Assembly (NCBI GenBank): GCA_037903475.1
Contig: JBAJFG010000029.1
Location: 579,501-643,500 of the forward strand
Source of the DNA: Ancylostoma caninum
Lineage: Eukaryota > Nematoda > Chromadorea > Rhabditida > Ancylostomatidae
Length of the DNA stretch: 64,000 nt
Reading direction: 5' to 3'
In this document: positions 12,941 through 24,249 of the stretch, one piece after another
Layout: every line of letters starts with the position of its first letter
How positions within the stretch are numbered: the first letter of the stretch is position 1
The notes under the pieces: model-generated
What the model saw: the letters and a program-made list of their open reading frames with translations, nothing else
Databases searched by the model: none
Told to the model about the DNA's origin: nothing
Position numbers and translations under genes: made by a program

Positions 12941-13985
12941 GCTCACAGCACCTAAACGCTCGCACCTATCAGCTTCACTGCCAACTTTGAAGTTTTTCGT
13001 GGAATTCACCATCGGGTTGCATGTGTGGCTGCACCCTTCACTTAAGCTATTGAGTCACATATTTTATTTTCTGATCTAAGCTATCGATGAGTTTCTTTCC
13101 AATCGATAATCATCATCAGACATCAGGTAGTGTTCACTAGCAAATCCTATTGTGTTCCGGGCTATTGTATGTACTACTTATGCCTCATGCCACAAATTGG
13201 GCACGATGGGAGCTCCCCTTTCATCGTGACACTTTCATTCGACATGTCTTTGCTATTTCTTATCTCGAAAATAAACATTAAAAATTGTCCAGGTGTCAGT
13301 TCTATCGATGACGATTTCCAGAAAACGAGAGATCACAGCTCCCATTTATGTCCATTTTGAAAGATTTCCAACATGAATGAAAAATTTGAAAGGTATCTCG
13401 AATCTGCTCCTAGGACCCGCAGGAATAATTATAAAAACTGTGCCAGTCAGGCTGAGATCTCTTGTGGAAGTCCGTCTACCTCAATGAAAAAAGGACAAAT
13501 TGGATAAAGCGGTGGTTGTTAGCCAATCTTTTTTTGGATTCGCCACGCATTCTACTTCGTATTAGGATCGCAGAGACACTTGAATATGTATGTGATTTTC
13601 ACAGTGACTTGCAGAGACGGTCCGACGTACCAATTAACCCTTCAGTGTTCTGATACAAATGTAATGCTCTAGGAAGGCTGGAAGGCTTGTGGGTACTTCA
13701 TGGTGATCGAACTGCTGACGTCTTTTTTTTTTCATTTTTCCTTACAGGCGGAATCTCACCTCAGAAATCTGCCTTGAGATTAATACATATAGAAGTGGAA
13801 TCTGGGTGAGCTGCCGAAATCAATAGCATTCATGAAAGGTTGTGAAAATTGTGAAACCATTGAGAACCCTGTGCCTTTAAGGGTCTTTTCCACGAGAGTT
13901 TTGGAACTCTTGGCGACCATGGGAGATGTCTGGTGCCTTGCTAAATGCGAACGAATTGTAGTTACTGCATGATTTTTGACATGGT

Positions 13986-14275
13986 AATTCTAAAGTTATA
14001 TAGAAATTTCATAATATATTATTGTCTGTTCAGTTTTCGTTTCCATGAACCTTATACGAAAACTAAGCATAGAAGTGGGTTTCCCCTGCACTCATCAGTA
14101 AGGTGAAGGAAACCTGCTAGATTTTGTTTACAAACCTATGCCTAATATGTGCACATGTTTCTGAAAGATGCCTACTAAATGTCAAGGTTTGAAACTTACA
14201 ATTAGTCTTGGATTTTATAACATCTCACCACATGTACAAATAATATGTTAAAAATGAGAAGTACCAAGTGGAATA
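13986..14275 (+). repeat. direct repeat, left copy
   Basis: About 290 bp beginning aattctaaagttatatag and ending accaagtggaata. A diverged copy lies at 15,431-15,713 in the same orientation, 1.45 kb away. Shared blocks include gaaccttatacgaaaacta and cactcatcagtaaggtgaa. The ends are not TG...CA, so ordinary LTRs are unlikely. Confidence 0.75.
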
Positions 14276-15430
14276 TAACCAACCAGAAGATGTTGATTAT
14301 ATGGCACTGGGTTTATTTGACCAAAGTTGTTTATTTGTGGGTGACCCTGATCAAATACATGTACTGAAGAAATGGAATAGGCAGAAGTGTTTATTGATTA
14401 CTGACATCCCGCTCACTTCATGCATTAAGTACGAACCACTATCACAAACCACAATCGGTTGTGCCATCGTAGAATGGTATATTGACCAATTCGGAGCATT
14501 TCACGTACATACATCACTGGAATCAGCGCGTCGAGTTGGTCCAAAATCTATGACTATGTCAGAGTCAAAAATATAGAGTTGAACAACACACGTAGATATT
14601 TTATGGATGGCAGTTCCCTGGCTACTGGAGTTTCACGTAAGTGTTAAGATACGACTGAAGACAGTTTCAAAAGAATAGACGCTCTAAAATCCAAAAAGTT
14701 ATACTGAGCAACCTGACACATGTATTCATTAGGTTGATGCAGAAGAATTGGCATTTTTGCACCACCGAATGTTGTTATGTGATACTTGAACAAATCAATC
14801 AGTGAGCGCGTAAAAGCGTACATGGTGTATGTTGCATCGATCTGCTACTCTAGCTCTATCTTTCTGCTATGCAAACATTTGCATTGAACCTTTTAAAAGC
14901 CACCAAAACGATGACCGAGAAAAGTCGAGTCCAAGAGGATTCTTTACTGAACTTTGAATGATGTAAAGTAGTGAAGACATCTTGAACAACGATAGCCATT
15001 TGAGCCTGGGACAACTCAAAAAGGGTAGTGCAGACAAGGTTTTGAAATATTTCAATTGAGATGAGTGTGTTGATGTTCAGGAGCACAACAGTCCGAAAAT
15101 TTCTGTGCAGTTGATCACAACGAACGAATAACAGTCACAAAAGCAGAACCCTTCAAACCATAGAGAACTTTGCTAGATGATCTGGCTTCAATCTATCATG
15201 TCGTCTTTCGTTTACAGACTGTAACTGTTGAAAAAACTCGATAAATGAGTGTCTCACAAGCTGGTTCAAGACTAAAAATTGTCGCAGTGAACTGGTATCT
15301 TCCCTGATTTTTGCGATAAGAATGAGTCCGTAAGCAATCATATTGTAACGTACGACAAAAAAGGATAGCAAACGTCAATTTGCGACAAGCAGCTCTGTAA
15401 CTTGGTTCTGAATGGGAGCTGAAGTGGATA
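14276..15430. other. segment between two direct repeats
   Basis: A + strand open frame of about 110 codons without an early ATG runs out of the left repeat to a stop at 14,576 (ending MTMSESKI). Minus-strand open frames lie at 14,856-15,086 and 15,153-15,371. None resembles a known family. The segment may be the inside of a transposon or simply the DNA between two unequal duplicates. Confidence 0.35.
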
Positions 15431-15713
15431 AATTCTAAAGTTATATAGAAATTTTTTGGTCTGTTAAGTTTTTATTTCGTGCATGAACCTTATACGAAAA
15501 CTAATCATAAAAGTAGGTTTCCTCAAGCACTCATCAGTAAGGTGAAGGAAACCTACTGAATTGTGTTTATTAAGCAACGTTCAATATATGGACATATTTT
15601 CGAAATAAACCTGCTTAAATTTTAGGTTTTTTTTTACATGTGGTTCGATTGATATAAACATCCAATCACATGAAAGCAATGTGCACTAAAAATGAGTGGT
15701 ACCAAGTGGAATA
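15431..15713 (+). repeat. direct repeat, right copy
   Basis: Diverged copy of 13,986-14,275, with small deletions near its start and many substitutions. The open frame that leaves the left copy is stopped here directly after the shared accaagtggaata. Confidence 0.75.
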
Positions 15714-16110
15714 ACTATAGAGGACCACTATTTTAGGCGTACTGTCATTTTGATCCACTATAGCTTCGTGATTTCTCAGTAAATCATTGCCGTTAGGGGT
15801 GGGGGGGGGGGGGGGAGGGGTAAACTAACAGGTGTCTGCTATGCAATCTTGAGAGTGTAAGTGCGGAATGCAAGCGACAGACTTCGGCAAAGACTTGACT
15901 CAAGACAAGCGGGGCTTCGTAAGCGATGAGGTCAGCAAAAGGGACTTCGTACCTGGGACTTGAACCTTGGTTGAATAATCATCCACTTCTTTGGAAATAA
16001 GAGCAAAGAACGGAGATTGAACTTAAGAATTTTTCTTTCATTAATTCTATTAATTCTCACTTAAATAAGAGTAAAATTAATATTTGTTTTAGAAATTACA
16101 CTTTAAAAAA

Positions 16111-16850
16111 GTACCCAGCAGTACCCACAGCATCGCTGGTACTGAACGGATCCTGCTCAAATTTTACAGTAAGACTACGAATGCTACTACTCTTACTGTC
16201 GTAGAAAATTGGAACCAATTGATTTTGGCAAGAGTTTGTAGGGTTATCATGCAAAAATTCTGCCAAATGCACTGCTTCCAGCGCTTACAAAAGGTCAGGT
16301 TCTGCACGGATATTTCTGGAAACAAGTACATGACTGCAAATGGCAATGTACCATCTTACTCTGGAAAATAATTTAATTCGATTGATTTTGGTAGGAGTTA
16401 CACCTAAAAGAGTACCTTGCAGTACTCACAGCACTGTTGGTACTGAACGGAACCTGCTCGAACTTTGTAGTAAAATTACAAGTACGACTCTAGCACCAAC
16501 CGCCAGAGGAAATTGGAATTGTTTGATTTTGAAATGAGTTTGACCGGTTATCATGCGAAAATTCTGCCTACAGCACTGCTGTCAGCACTCATAAAAGGAC
16601 AGGTTCTGCACGGATCCGCCTGGAAATGGGCATATAGCTGCAACTGGCAATGCTCTATCCAAACCCAAAAAAGAATTGGATTCAATTGATTTTGGTAGGA
16701 GTTACTAGGAGTTATAAGTGAAAAAGTACCTCGCAGTACCCACAGCACCGTTGGTACTGAATGGATCCTGTTCAAACTTTGTGGTGAGATTTCGAGTACG
16801 ACTCTTCTGCCAATTGCCAGAGGAAATTGGAATTATTTGATTTTGAAGGG
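16111..16850 (+). repeat. degenerate tandem repeat, about 300-bp unit
   Basis: Three occurrences of a block with gtacc-gcagtac-cacagca followed by ggtactgaa-gga-cctg start at 16,111, 16,412 and 16,726, giving periods near 301 and 314. Each is followed by a gaaaattgga or gaaattggaa block and a gattttg block. Only about two and a half units are preserved. Confidence 0.65.
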
Positions 16851-17692
16851 AGATATAGCTCAGGAATTCTCTGAACCCTAAATTTACCCTAAAAGTTAGG
16901 GTTCAGCACCGGTCCAGAGAATTTTCGTCAAACAACTTTCTCTAAAATCAAATATTTCCAATTGTACTGGAGCGGTTAGCTAGAGGAGAGGCTGCTCGTT
17001 CCAGTGAGTGATAAAGTTGCCTCGTTTATTCAGTTGCAGCTGGAAAAAATAGCTAAAAAACGGTCTTCAACACCACATGGACACAATTTCTTCAAATAAC
17101 TTCTTCTAAAATCAATTATTTCCAATTTTATTCGCACTTTTGTATTCAAGAAATATTGCTCTATCAAACTAGTGGCAGAAGCCTCCAAAATCTCCATCCC
17201 TTCTCAAATTTTAGCTGGGAATTCAATAATTATTTGACGGTGCCACCGCCAGTGTACTTGTTAACACTTGTTAACACGTGTGGACATGTCGATCTGCGTT
17301 GAAAACAAAAAACCAAGGTTCTTCGCAAAAACTTGTTCTAGCCTGTTTACAATAGGGGCTTCGTAGATTCTTGGCTAGGTCAAAGGGGGCTTCGTAATTT
17401 TTTCTGCTCGAGCTAAGCTTGTGCCGAACTCTGGCAAGCGATGACAACCAGTGAGTGCCTGGAAGGCCAGAAGTGACTCCGTAATGCTAGTACAATACTT
17501 ATAAGATGAATCAATAAGCAGAATCACTCAGATACTTATCTTCCCGTCTGTTATACTGTCATGGTGAACATGGCAGAATGGATTCCTGGCAGAATCTCAG
17601 AAAAATCGACCCGATTCTCTGTGTAAAAAGTTGATTTGTGTGCGGTTTTTCACTGTGGGTAATTCAATTTGTATAAACCCCCTCTTTTGCAG

Positions 17693-18205
17693 GAAGGGAG
17701 TGACTTTATGATATGCACTACTGATCATGCTATAAAAACTACAGCTCCTGCCAGCAGCACGATGTCAAATTTCTGCGCGAGAGTGTCCGACCGTAGAGCA
17801 CTTTGGCTTCCAGAGGCGTATCAGGTCTTTTCTCCGCCAAAATCCAGCAGTATAAGAAGAGAGTAAGAAAGAGAAAAATGTCACAGATGTAACTGCTGAA
17901 GTTTTATGCCTCAAGGCGTCCTCGAGTCCATGCTTTAAAGACAATGTATCAACTCGTTTTCGTGTCTGAGGTTGTGGCGGATTCTGAATCTCCTCGATGC
18001 GCTGAATCCAGCGGTATACACAAAATATTACAAAACAGCCCATAAACCCGTTTTTATAAACGCATTTGGAAGAGTTTGTCGAGGCGAGTGGACGGGTGGA
18101 ACCGTTGCTCTCATCGATCGGACACGTCAAGACTTGTTGGTCAACGTTGTAGCCGTTGCGGGCAGCCAACACAGTCACGGACCGCTCCGCCCAAGAGGTC
18201 CGTGA
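17693..18205 (+). CDS. unknown protein, two 3' exons
   Basis: Exon 17,693-17,862 follows a good acceptor (cctcttttgcag) and ends at donor gtaaga. Exon 17,971-18,205 follows the weaker acceptor gtgtctgag, and the reading phase carries across correctly. Together they encode about 135 residues ending GPLRPRGP. The first part is Ser/Thr-rich (TTAPASSTMSN); the second contains NAFGRVCRGEWTGGTVALI, which could form beta strands. I recognise no family. The start may be the internal ATG at 17,708 or lie on an unseen upstream exon. The stop is 394 bp before the start of the exoribonuclease gene on the same strand, a distance seen within nematode operons. The opposite strand is also open for 137 codons, which lowers certainty. 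Confidence 0.4.
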
Positions 18206-18598
18206 ACTGTACCTTCGGACCCTCCGAAGACTGGGTTTTCGTCACTTTTATTCGTTTTGACGCACACCATTAAAATCAGCGTGACGAGGAGGTCTAGTCT
18301 TTTGGTATCTACAATGAAGGCAACGAGGTAATGCGTTGCTCTCAGGCAGAAAGGGAAGAGATCGATCTCCATCTACCTCGACGAGAACCGAAACATGAAA
18401 GGAGATTCTCTCCTGCTTTTTCAGCAGTAAAAAACCCAGCCTACACACAAAATAATGAGGGATATCAGGAGCAATTATTCTTCTTTGTCGTAAGATTGTG
18501 TGTCTTCTGTGCACTAGTATCTTCAACAACATGACCGACGCTTAGCGCAATTTGGATGGCGGATGGAAATTTCCTAGTCCATCCTGAAGGGTCGGACT

Positions 18599-21500
18599 AT
18601 GACCGTGGTAGTGAGCCGAAGTGCATCTTCATTACTTCGCTCGCCGAGTGTCCATAGCTGTCCTCACTTTTTCATTGCCACTACAAGCGCTTCTAATAAG
18701 GTGAGTTCTAAACAGAGCTAAATAATGAATTCTTTCGTAAAATATAGCAAATTTGTAATAAAGCAACGTCTGCAGAACATTTGGTTTGGACATAAATGAA
18801 AAGTTACTGTTTAGGCGGTCAAGAAGGTGCCATTTCTGAAGAAAAGGGAGTTGTCTGCCGTGCAAACGTTGTCTTCGCGAAAGCCACCACAGAGTGTAGC
18901 GTCACCAATTCATCGACGATCAGGTGAGTAAAACTTCGAAGATTTTTTTTCTCAAGGTTATGTGTTCCAAAACACCTCCTACTCCTACTATGTTATTTTT
19001 CAAATTGTTTACAAACTAGCTAGATGAATTCTCACAACGCTCGCGGCTAGTCTCACCGTAATTTGGGCGTGAAATCAAATGCATTGACGGGGTGTAAGTG
19101 CACCACGCGCCTCTCATTCGACAGCAAATCAATATTGAAAGTTAATTTGACTCGTTTAACACTTGAACGGTGGGTAAACTTGTTTAAGGGGAATATGGTG
19201 TGCGTTCACACGCCAAATTCACCCCTAAATTACTCCCATACTGACCGCAGACGTTGTGCGGAATCCATCTTGTTCCACAGTGTAATCCACAAAACAGAAG
19301 ACACCATCCAACTAGTTCAGTTATCCGCATCACATTTGTCTTTCCACTAAATGATATCAGCCATGGGAAGGTCTATGTAATAGCTTTGGCACATAACCCT
19401 ATTTGAAATTTGCTTTACGTCGGGTTGTTCGCGGATTAGTGTAGACATCCGTAGATCACGCATAAAAGAAGAATCGGTAGCCATACGCTGCTCTCTCTGC
19501 GGAAAGTGCAGGGAACTGTTAAGTGGCGCGTCGTTGGATGCCTTTCCAATATCACATGCATGTATCCGTGCTTTCCACCACTATCTTCCCAGCCCTTTCC
19601 ATGACTTTAATTTTGTAATCGTCTCCTGCTGCATTTACTAACCTGCTCATTTCTGAGTAGTAGTTTGGTCATTTTCTCTCTCTTAGAAGAACTTTTTTTT
19701 TTGCAATTATGTGAGAATCACAATATTCCTCTTAGGGCCCAGCAGAATGGCAGAGCAGCAATTCGATCACCTCCTCGTACTTGATTTTGAAGCCACATGC
19801 TCAGACAACGGACCGATGCTACCCTATCCGGTAATTATTCATCACTGGTGCACATTTTTCGCTTCAGGGTGATATTTCTAATGACTTCGCTACTTCTTAT
19901 CTATTTAATTCCATCAAATACACGAAGTCTTGCTTATTCCAGGAAATTATTGAGTTTCCTGTGGCAAAACTTGATGTGCGAACTTGGACTGTTAGCTCAT
20001 ATTTTCACCAATATGTTAGGCCGACTGCTAATCCTAACCTCACGTCGTTCTGCACTCATCTGACTGGCATAATCCAGGTCAGAAATCCATAGTTTTCGCT
20101 CCACTCACCTTCTTCACACTACCTATTATTCCGTGGCGCTTTTGATGAATTCGGTTTTGATGAATCTGATGAGTTGCAACGAACAGCTTACCTCCCAAAT
20201 CACGTATTAACTTCACTCTGTTTTCTTCGCACTACCCATTATTCCGTGGTGCTTTCGCGGTGAGTTATAGTGGATAACTCATTTTCCAAATTAAGAGGTT
20301 AAGAGACAAGTTTGATAACTAGAATCCGTCACGCAACATACATGAGGTCAAGCAGCAACTGCTCTCATACTGTCAATTCAGTGACTTTTCGATGCATGTC
20401 CGTTCTAAAATCTAACGACCGTACCTTCATTCAGTTGAGATTCTTCACTTTTGGACTTTTTCAATGTTAAACTTACTTGAAAGACCGGAAACCACACCAT
20501 TTCTTTAAATTTTTTAATGTATTAAAGGAAATGGTGGATAACCAACCTACTATCGATGATGTTCTGCGACAGTTTCATGAGTGGATGAATAAGGTTAGTA
20601 TATATGTGTGCTGAATGTTGCTTTCAAGCAATCTTTGCAAAACTCTGACCAAAGGTCCTGTTTAGGAAGGGCTTCTGAATTCTCGAACTGCTTTTGTCAC
20701 ATGTGGAGATTGGGACTTGGGTGTGATGTTGCCTTCAGAAGCAGAAAACAAAGGGCTGGTAGTCCCTGAGTAAGTTTGTCGCCCTTCCGTTTCAAGAGAA
20801 TGATTGTTTTACATGATATATTTTTGGTAATCTTCACTAATTATGTACTTGTTTATGCATATTTGCGCTCTTCAGATACTTCAAAAGGTGGATCAATATA
20901 AAGAAGTCGTATTGTGAACACAGTGGTACATTCGCAAAGGGTTTGAGAGACCTACTCAATATTTACAAGCTAGAACACTCTGTAAGTGACTGATGTGTTT
21001 TTTTTTCATCATTTGGCTCACTGTCTCATTTTTCATCTTTTCATTTGCTTTCTCAGGGACGTCTTCATAGTGGTATAGACGACGTGAAAAGTATATGCAC
21101 AATAACATCAGCAATAGGAAAAGAAGGATATGTCTATAGGTTAGTTAGATTTTGTAGTCGGGTTAATAGTTTCAAATCCGTTCTTTATACGATGTGCCCA
21201 GCATTTGAACAGTACCCTTTCTGCTTACTGCTTTTATTTTTGCTACACTTTCATTTTACGTTCTTCTTAACTCTCTTTCTCTCTCTTTCCAAGCAGTTAA
21301 AAAGTAGTACGCGCTCAGATCTGCGAGTTCGAGGCTGGCTCTGTTGCAGGGTTTCAGGGAACGTGTAACTTGCGTCCAGCGGTAAAACTGCACAAAACAC
21401 ACAAGAAATCAACGAAATGGGGGTGCTGCTACCCGCTCCTTTGATTGTGCGCCCCTTGGACGTTCGGTGATCGCGGCATGCGCGTTCGGTTAGAAGATAC

Positions 21501-22331
21501 CTAGTTAGCGTGGAATGAGCGTGCAATCTTTGCTAGGCGGTCCCCACAAGGCTGAATGCTACCCGATAGTGACTGGAGAATTTTTAGAGGTACAGGAAGT
21601 TCTGACTGTCTGGGTTTTCACGGACCAGCACTGTTCACCGCGGCGCGGTACTTTAGCCTTTATAAAACATGCATGTTCTCTTGCTCTCTGCCACACTGTG
21701 GCGTTTCCTACTTGGCCGTACGAGCCTCAGCTTTTGGGGTTCCGTTAAAGACATTTTCCAATGTGCTCGTTTCACATGTAGCGGGCAGTGTTTTCACCTC
21801 TTCTAACTCGAAGTCGAAAATTTTTTTCAATCAGTCAATTCCAAAAATTTGGACGGGTGCTGCCTTTACTTCAAAATTAATCGTTGGTCTTACCACACTC
21901 TCGTATTTGTATACCGATTGCATGAAAATCTTTTTGTCGAGATGTTTCTTCTCTTTTTCTTGGTGCATCCCTTTCTGTTGAAGACCCCGCATTTGCTCTG
22001 ACCCCCTCCCCTCGCTCCCCCTCCCTCCTCTGAGCGAGTTTCCCAACCCTACGGGAGTCAAGTCTCCTTTAATGTGTTCGGATCTTGATAACCTAGTTCT
22101 CCCGTTGTGGATATCGAAAATCCTAGTCTGATTCTGAATAAGTCTACTGAAAGTGAATAAATTTACTGAAGGTCGTTCCTTTTGTTTGCTTCGAAAATTT
22201 CCACGGCTGTCAATGACTTTATAGTTCTTGTCAGTTCCGAGTTTGTGTTAAAGATTTTTTTCAGGATAAACGGTTCCACAAGCGACGAGCTCATACGGAG
22301 AAGATTATTCAAGAATGTTACAGTACAGTAG
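18599..22331 (+). CDS. ERI1/ERI3-family DEDDh 3'-5' exoribonuclease, nine exons
   Basis: Predicted 288-residue RNA-trimming exonuclease. Exons: 18,599-18,700; 18,815-18,923; 19,736-19,830; 19,943-20,077; 20,528-20,593; 20,666-20,769; 20,876-20,981; 21,057-21,139; 22,265-22,331. All introns are GT-AG and all phases agree. Motif I is VLDFEATC (D87, E89), motif II TCGDWDLG (D186), motif III LHSGIDD (H243, D248), so all five DEDDh residues are present. The blocks EIIEFP, FCTHLTGIIQ and MVDNQP resemble human ERI3 more than ERI1, and there is no SAP domain. Residues 1-70 come from two upstream exons. They begin MTVVVSRSASSLLRSPS, rich in Arg, Ser and hydrophobic residues with no acidic residue in the first 34, like a mitochondrial presequence. 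A second start at residue 75 (MAEQQFDHL, 19,747) could give a short cytosolic form. The last intron is 1.1 kb. C. elegans eri-3 is an unrelated protein, so no symbol is given. Confidence 0.93.
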
Positions 22332-23163
22332 AATTAAACTATCTATCATTTCTGTGTTTTCATAGAATGAGAGAGACAAAAACATCTTGTGAATCTTTAT
22401 TATATTTATGTAAGAGATTGGAAAGCACAAGAACCTGGAGAGATTTCTAAAATAGCTCCATGAAGAATGTCTTATACTTGAGAAGCACAGGAAGCTGGAT
22501 CTTCAAATAAGACTAGATCTTCGTCATTACCCAGAAAACGGTCGCAAGATGGTTTTTTTCGTACACCTATGGCAGTCATGAAAAGAATAAAAAAACCCAT
22601 CAGTAAAGATACAATAGCAAATTTTGATCGCAAAATCCCTAAAATGGTTCTGTGCAGTTTTCAAAGGGCTTTACAACTAGTGCGGCAATCACGACTACCA
22701 TCAGCTAAACACTCGAACCGGAGATTTGTTTGATTTCAGACGATGATAGCTATTTTTGGTGTTATTGTTTGTCACTAGGTGAACAATATTTTGACATTGC
22801 GTTTGTTTATTTGTTCTTAGCGCCGGTTGCGACGTGCTGTGGGCGCTTTCGAGTGCCAATAAACTGGTGGACGGTACCAAAATAATATGTCGTCGAGAGT
22901 TGTTTTCTTCTGAAATGTCGGCGGGCGTTGTATGTTCTCGCATAAAAATACCGTCTGTTCCGTGGCACATTGCAGTTATTCCTATTTGTTGTGATATTTA
23001 TGTTATTCGCTGCAAAGTCAGGGTTGGATTTTGGAGTGGGCATAAGTTCTTGTAACTACTAGCAATTTCATCAACCATTTTTTGAAACTGGTGTAGGATC
23101 CCAGGATCCGATACTTCCATGATATTCCTTTGCTTCGAGGGTGCCCTGATAAATAGTATACAT
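22332..23163. other. downstream of exoribonuclease gene, no gene seen
   Basis: An attaaa hexamer at 22,334 and an aataaa at 22,586 could serve in 3' processing of the upstream gene. A short GC-richer stretch (22,815-22,960) is open on both strands but lacks splice sites or domains. Confidence 0.4.
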
Positions 23164-23519
23164 GGGACCGAATAAAAATCGAATAATTTTATTACTTTAA
23201 TTTACACTCTAAAAACACTCAGAGGTCTAGATATTCGAGGATGAGAAAGCCATGAAGCTCTCCTTCTCTTTCGTACAGCGCTGTATTGGACTCCGACGTT
23301 GAAACATTCGTAATTTCCATTTATTCGCGATCGAATTTTTTGCTATCGAATATCGAATATTTTGAATAAATGGAAATTTGCAATGTTTCAACATTAGAGA
23401 CTAATGAAGTGCTATATGAGAGGGAAGAAGAGCTTTAGGGCTTTCATATTCTCGAATGTCTGGATGTTTCCTAAATCGTTAATTAAAGAAACAAAATTAT
23501 TCGGTTTTTATCCGGTCCG
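23164..23519. repeat. long imperfect inverted repeat (MITE-like hairpin)
   Basis: Left arm (about 23,164-23,330) begins gggaccgaataaaaatcgaa. The right arm (about 23,350-23,519) ends with its imperfect reverse complement, tcggtttttatccggtccg. Inner blocks such as gttgaaacatt...atttccatttattc also pair. Arms are about 165 bp with moderate divergence. Target duplications were not clear. Confidence 0.75.
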
Positions 23520-23627
23520 AAGTATAATAAATAGTAAACGACATTTGTGCCTGTCGATCGTTAATCCCTTCTGGAAACTGGCGGCTTTCAAGAAGGAAAT
23601 CCAGTCTTGATCCAGTGAGTAGGTTTA

Positions 23628-23940
23628 GACTTATGATGAGGTGCTCGTTCGCCTCCCTAAATTACCTCCTTTCGGTTTTCCCAGTGTAATGTGGACAACA
23701 TACTTAGAATGCGCTATAGTTTTCTTAAACATGCTAGTAAGAACTCCACAAACAGCTGGTATTTTGGGCGCCAGGCTGTCTTGGGCGTCAGAGAACATGA
23801 GTAAGCACGTGCTGGCCAAGGATGAGCAGAAATCTTACGTAAAAAGTGGATGTCACAAGCTCTTCTGCCAAAAAAAAACAACCATGGCAGACAGCGAGCA
23901 CACCGAGGAGCTCACCTCCCACATACTCGTAGTATTATAG
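23628..23940 (+). CDS. unknown protein, possible exon
   Basis: Open frame of about 103 codons beginning after an acceptor-like gtaggtttag and ending at a stop. A donor-like gtaaga lies inside, after 34 codons, so only the first part may be exonic. The protein has a hydrophobic stretch (TTYLECAIVFLNML) that could span a membrane, then a charged tail. There is no homology I recognise. It lies between two hairpin elements and could be a remnant. Confidence 0.28.
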
Positions 23941-23994
23941 AAACAGAGTAGGAAAGTGATTTTTCCTCATTTCTCTCACTTTTGAAGTACATCC

Positions 23995-24245
23995 TCTGAT
24001 AACTGTGCAGCACGAACGCAGCCCGAACGGCGTAATGGTTCGGTTAGAAATGCTGGCAGCAGCGGTTCCCAGTTGCCGCCATCCTCCCCTAAGTTGCTGC
24101 CATCCCTCAGCAATTGCTGCTAAAGGGACGAAAGAATGAGCAGCAATAGAGGGGAAGATGGCAGCAACTAGGAACCGTTGCTGCTAGCGTTTCTAACCGA
24201 ACCACTACGCCGTTCGGGATGCGTTCGTGCTGCACAGTTATCAGA
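23995..24245. mobile_element. hairpin MITE, about 250 bp
   Basis: The ends tctgataactgtgcagcacg and cgtgctgcacagttatcaga are exact reverse complements. The match continues inward with few changes for about 100 bp (gaacggcgta-tggttcggtt, gttgctgccat). The four bases atcc flank both sides, a possible short target duplication. It has no coding capacity. Confidence 0.85.
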
Positions 24246-24249
24246 ATCC

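Noticed and set aside
12298..13079. Long open frames on the opposite strand and in other frames across the collagen exon
   Set aside because: They are by-products of the GC-rich Gly-Pro codons; only the frame with Gly-X-Y repeats and conserved cysteines is a real protein.
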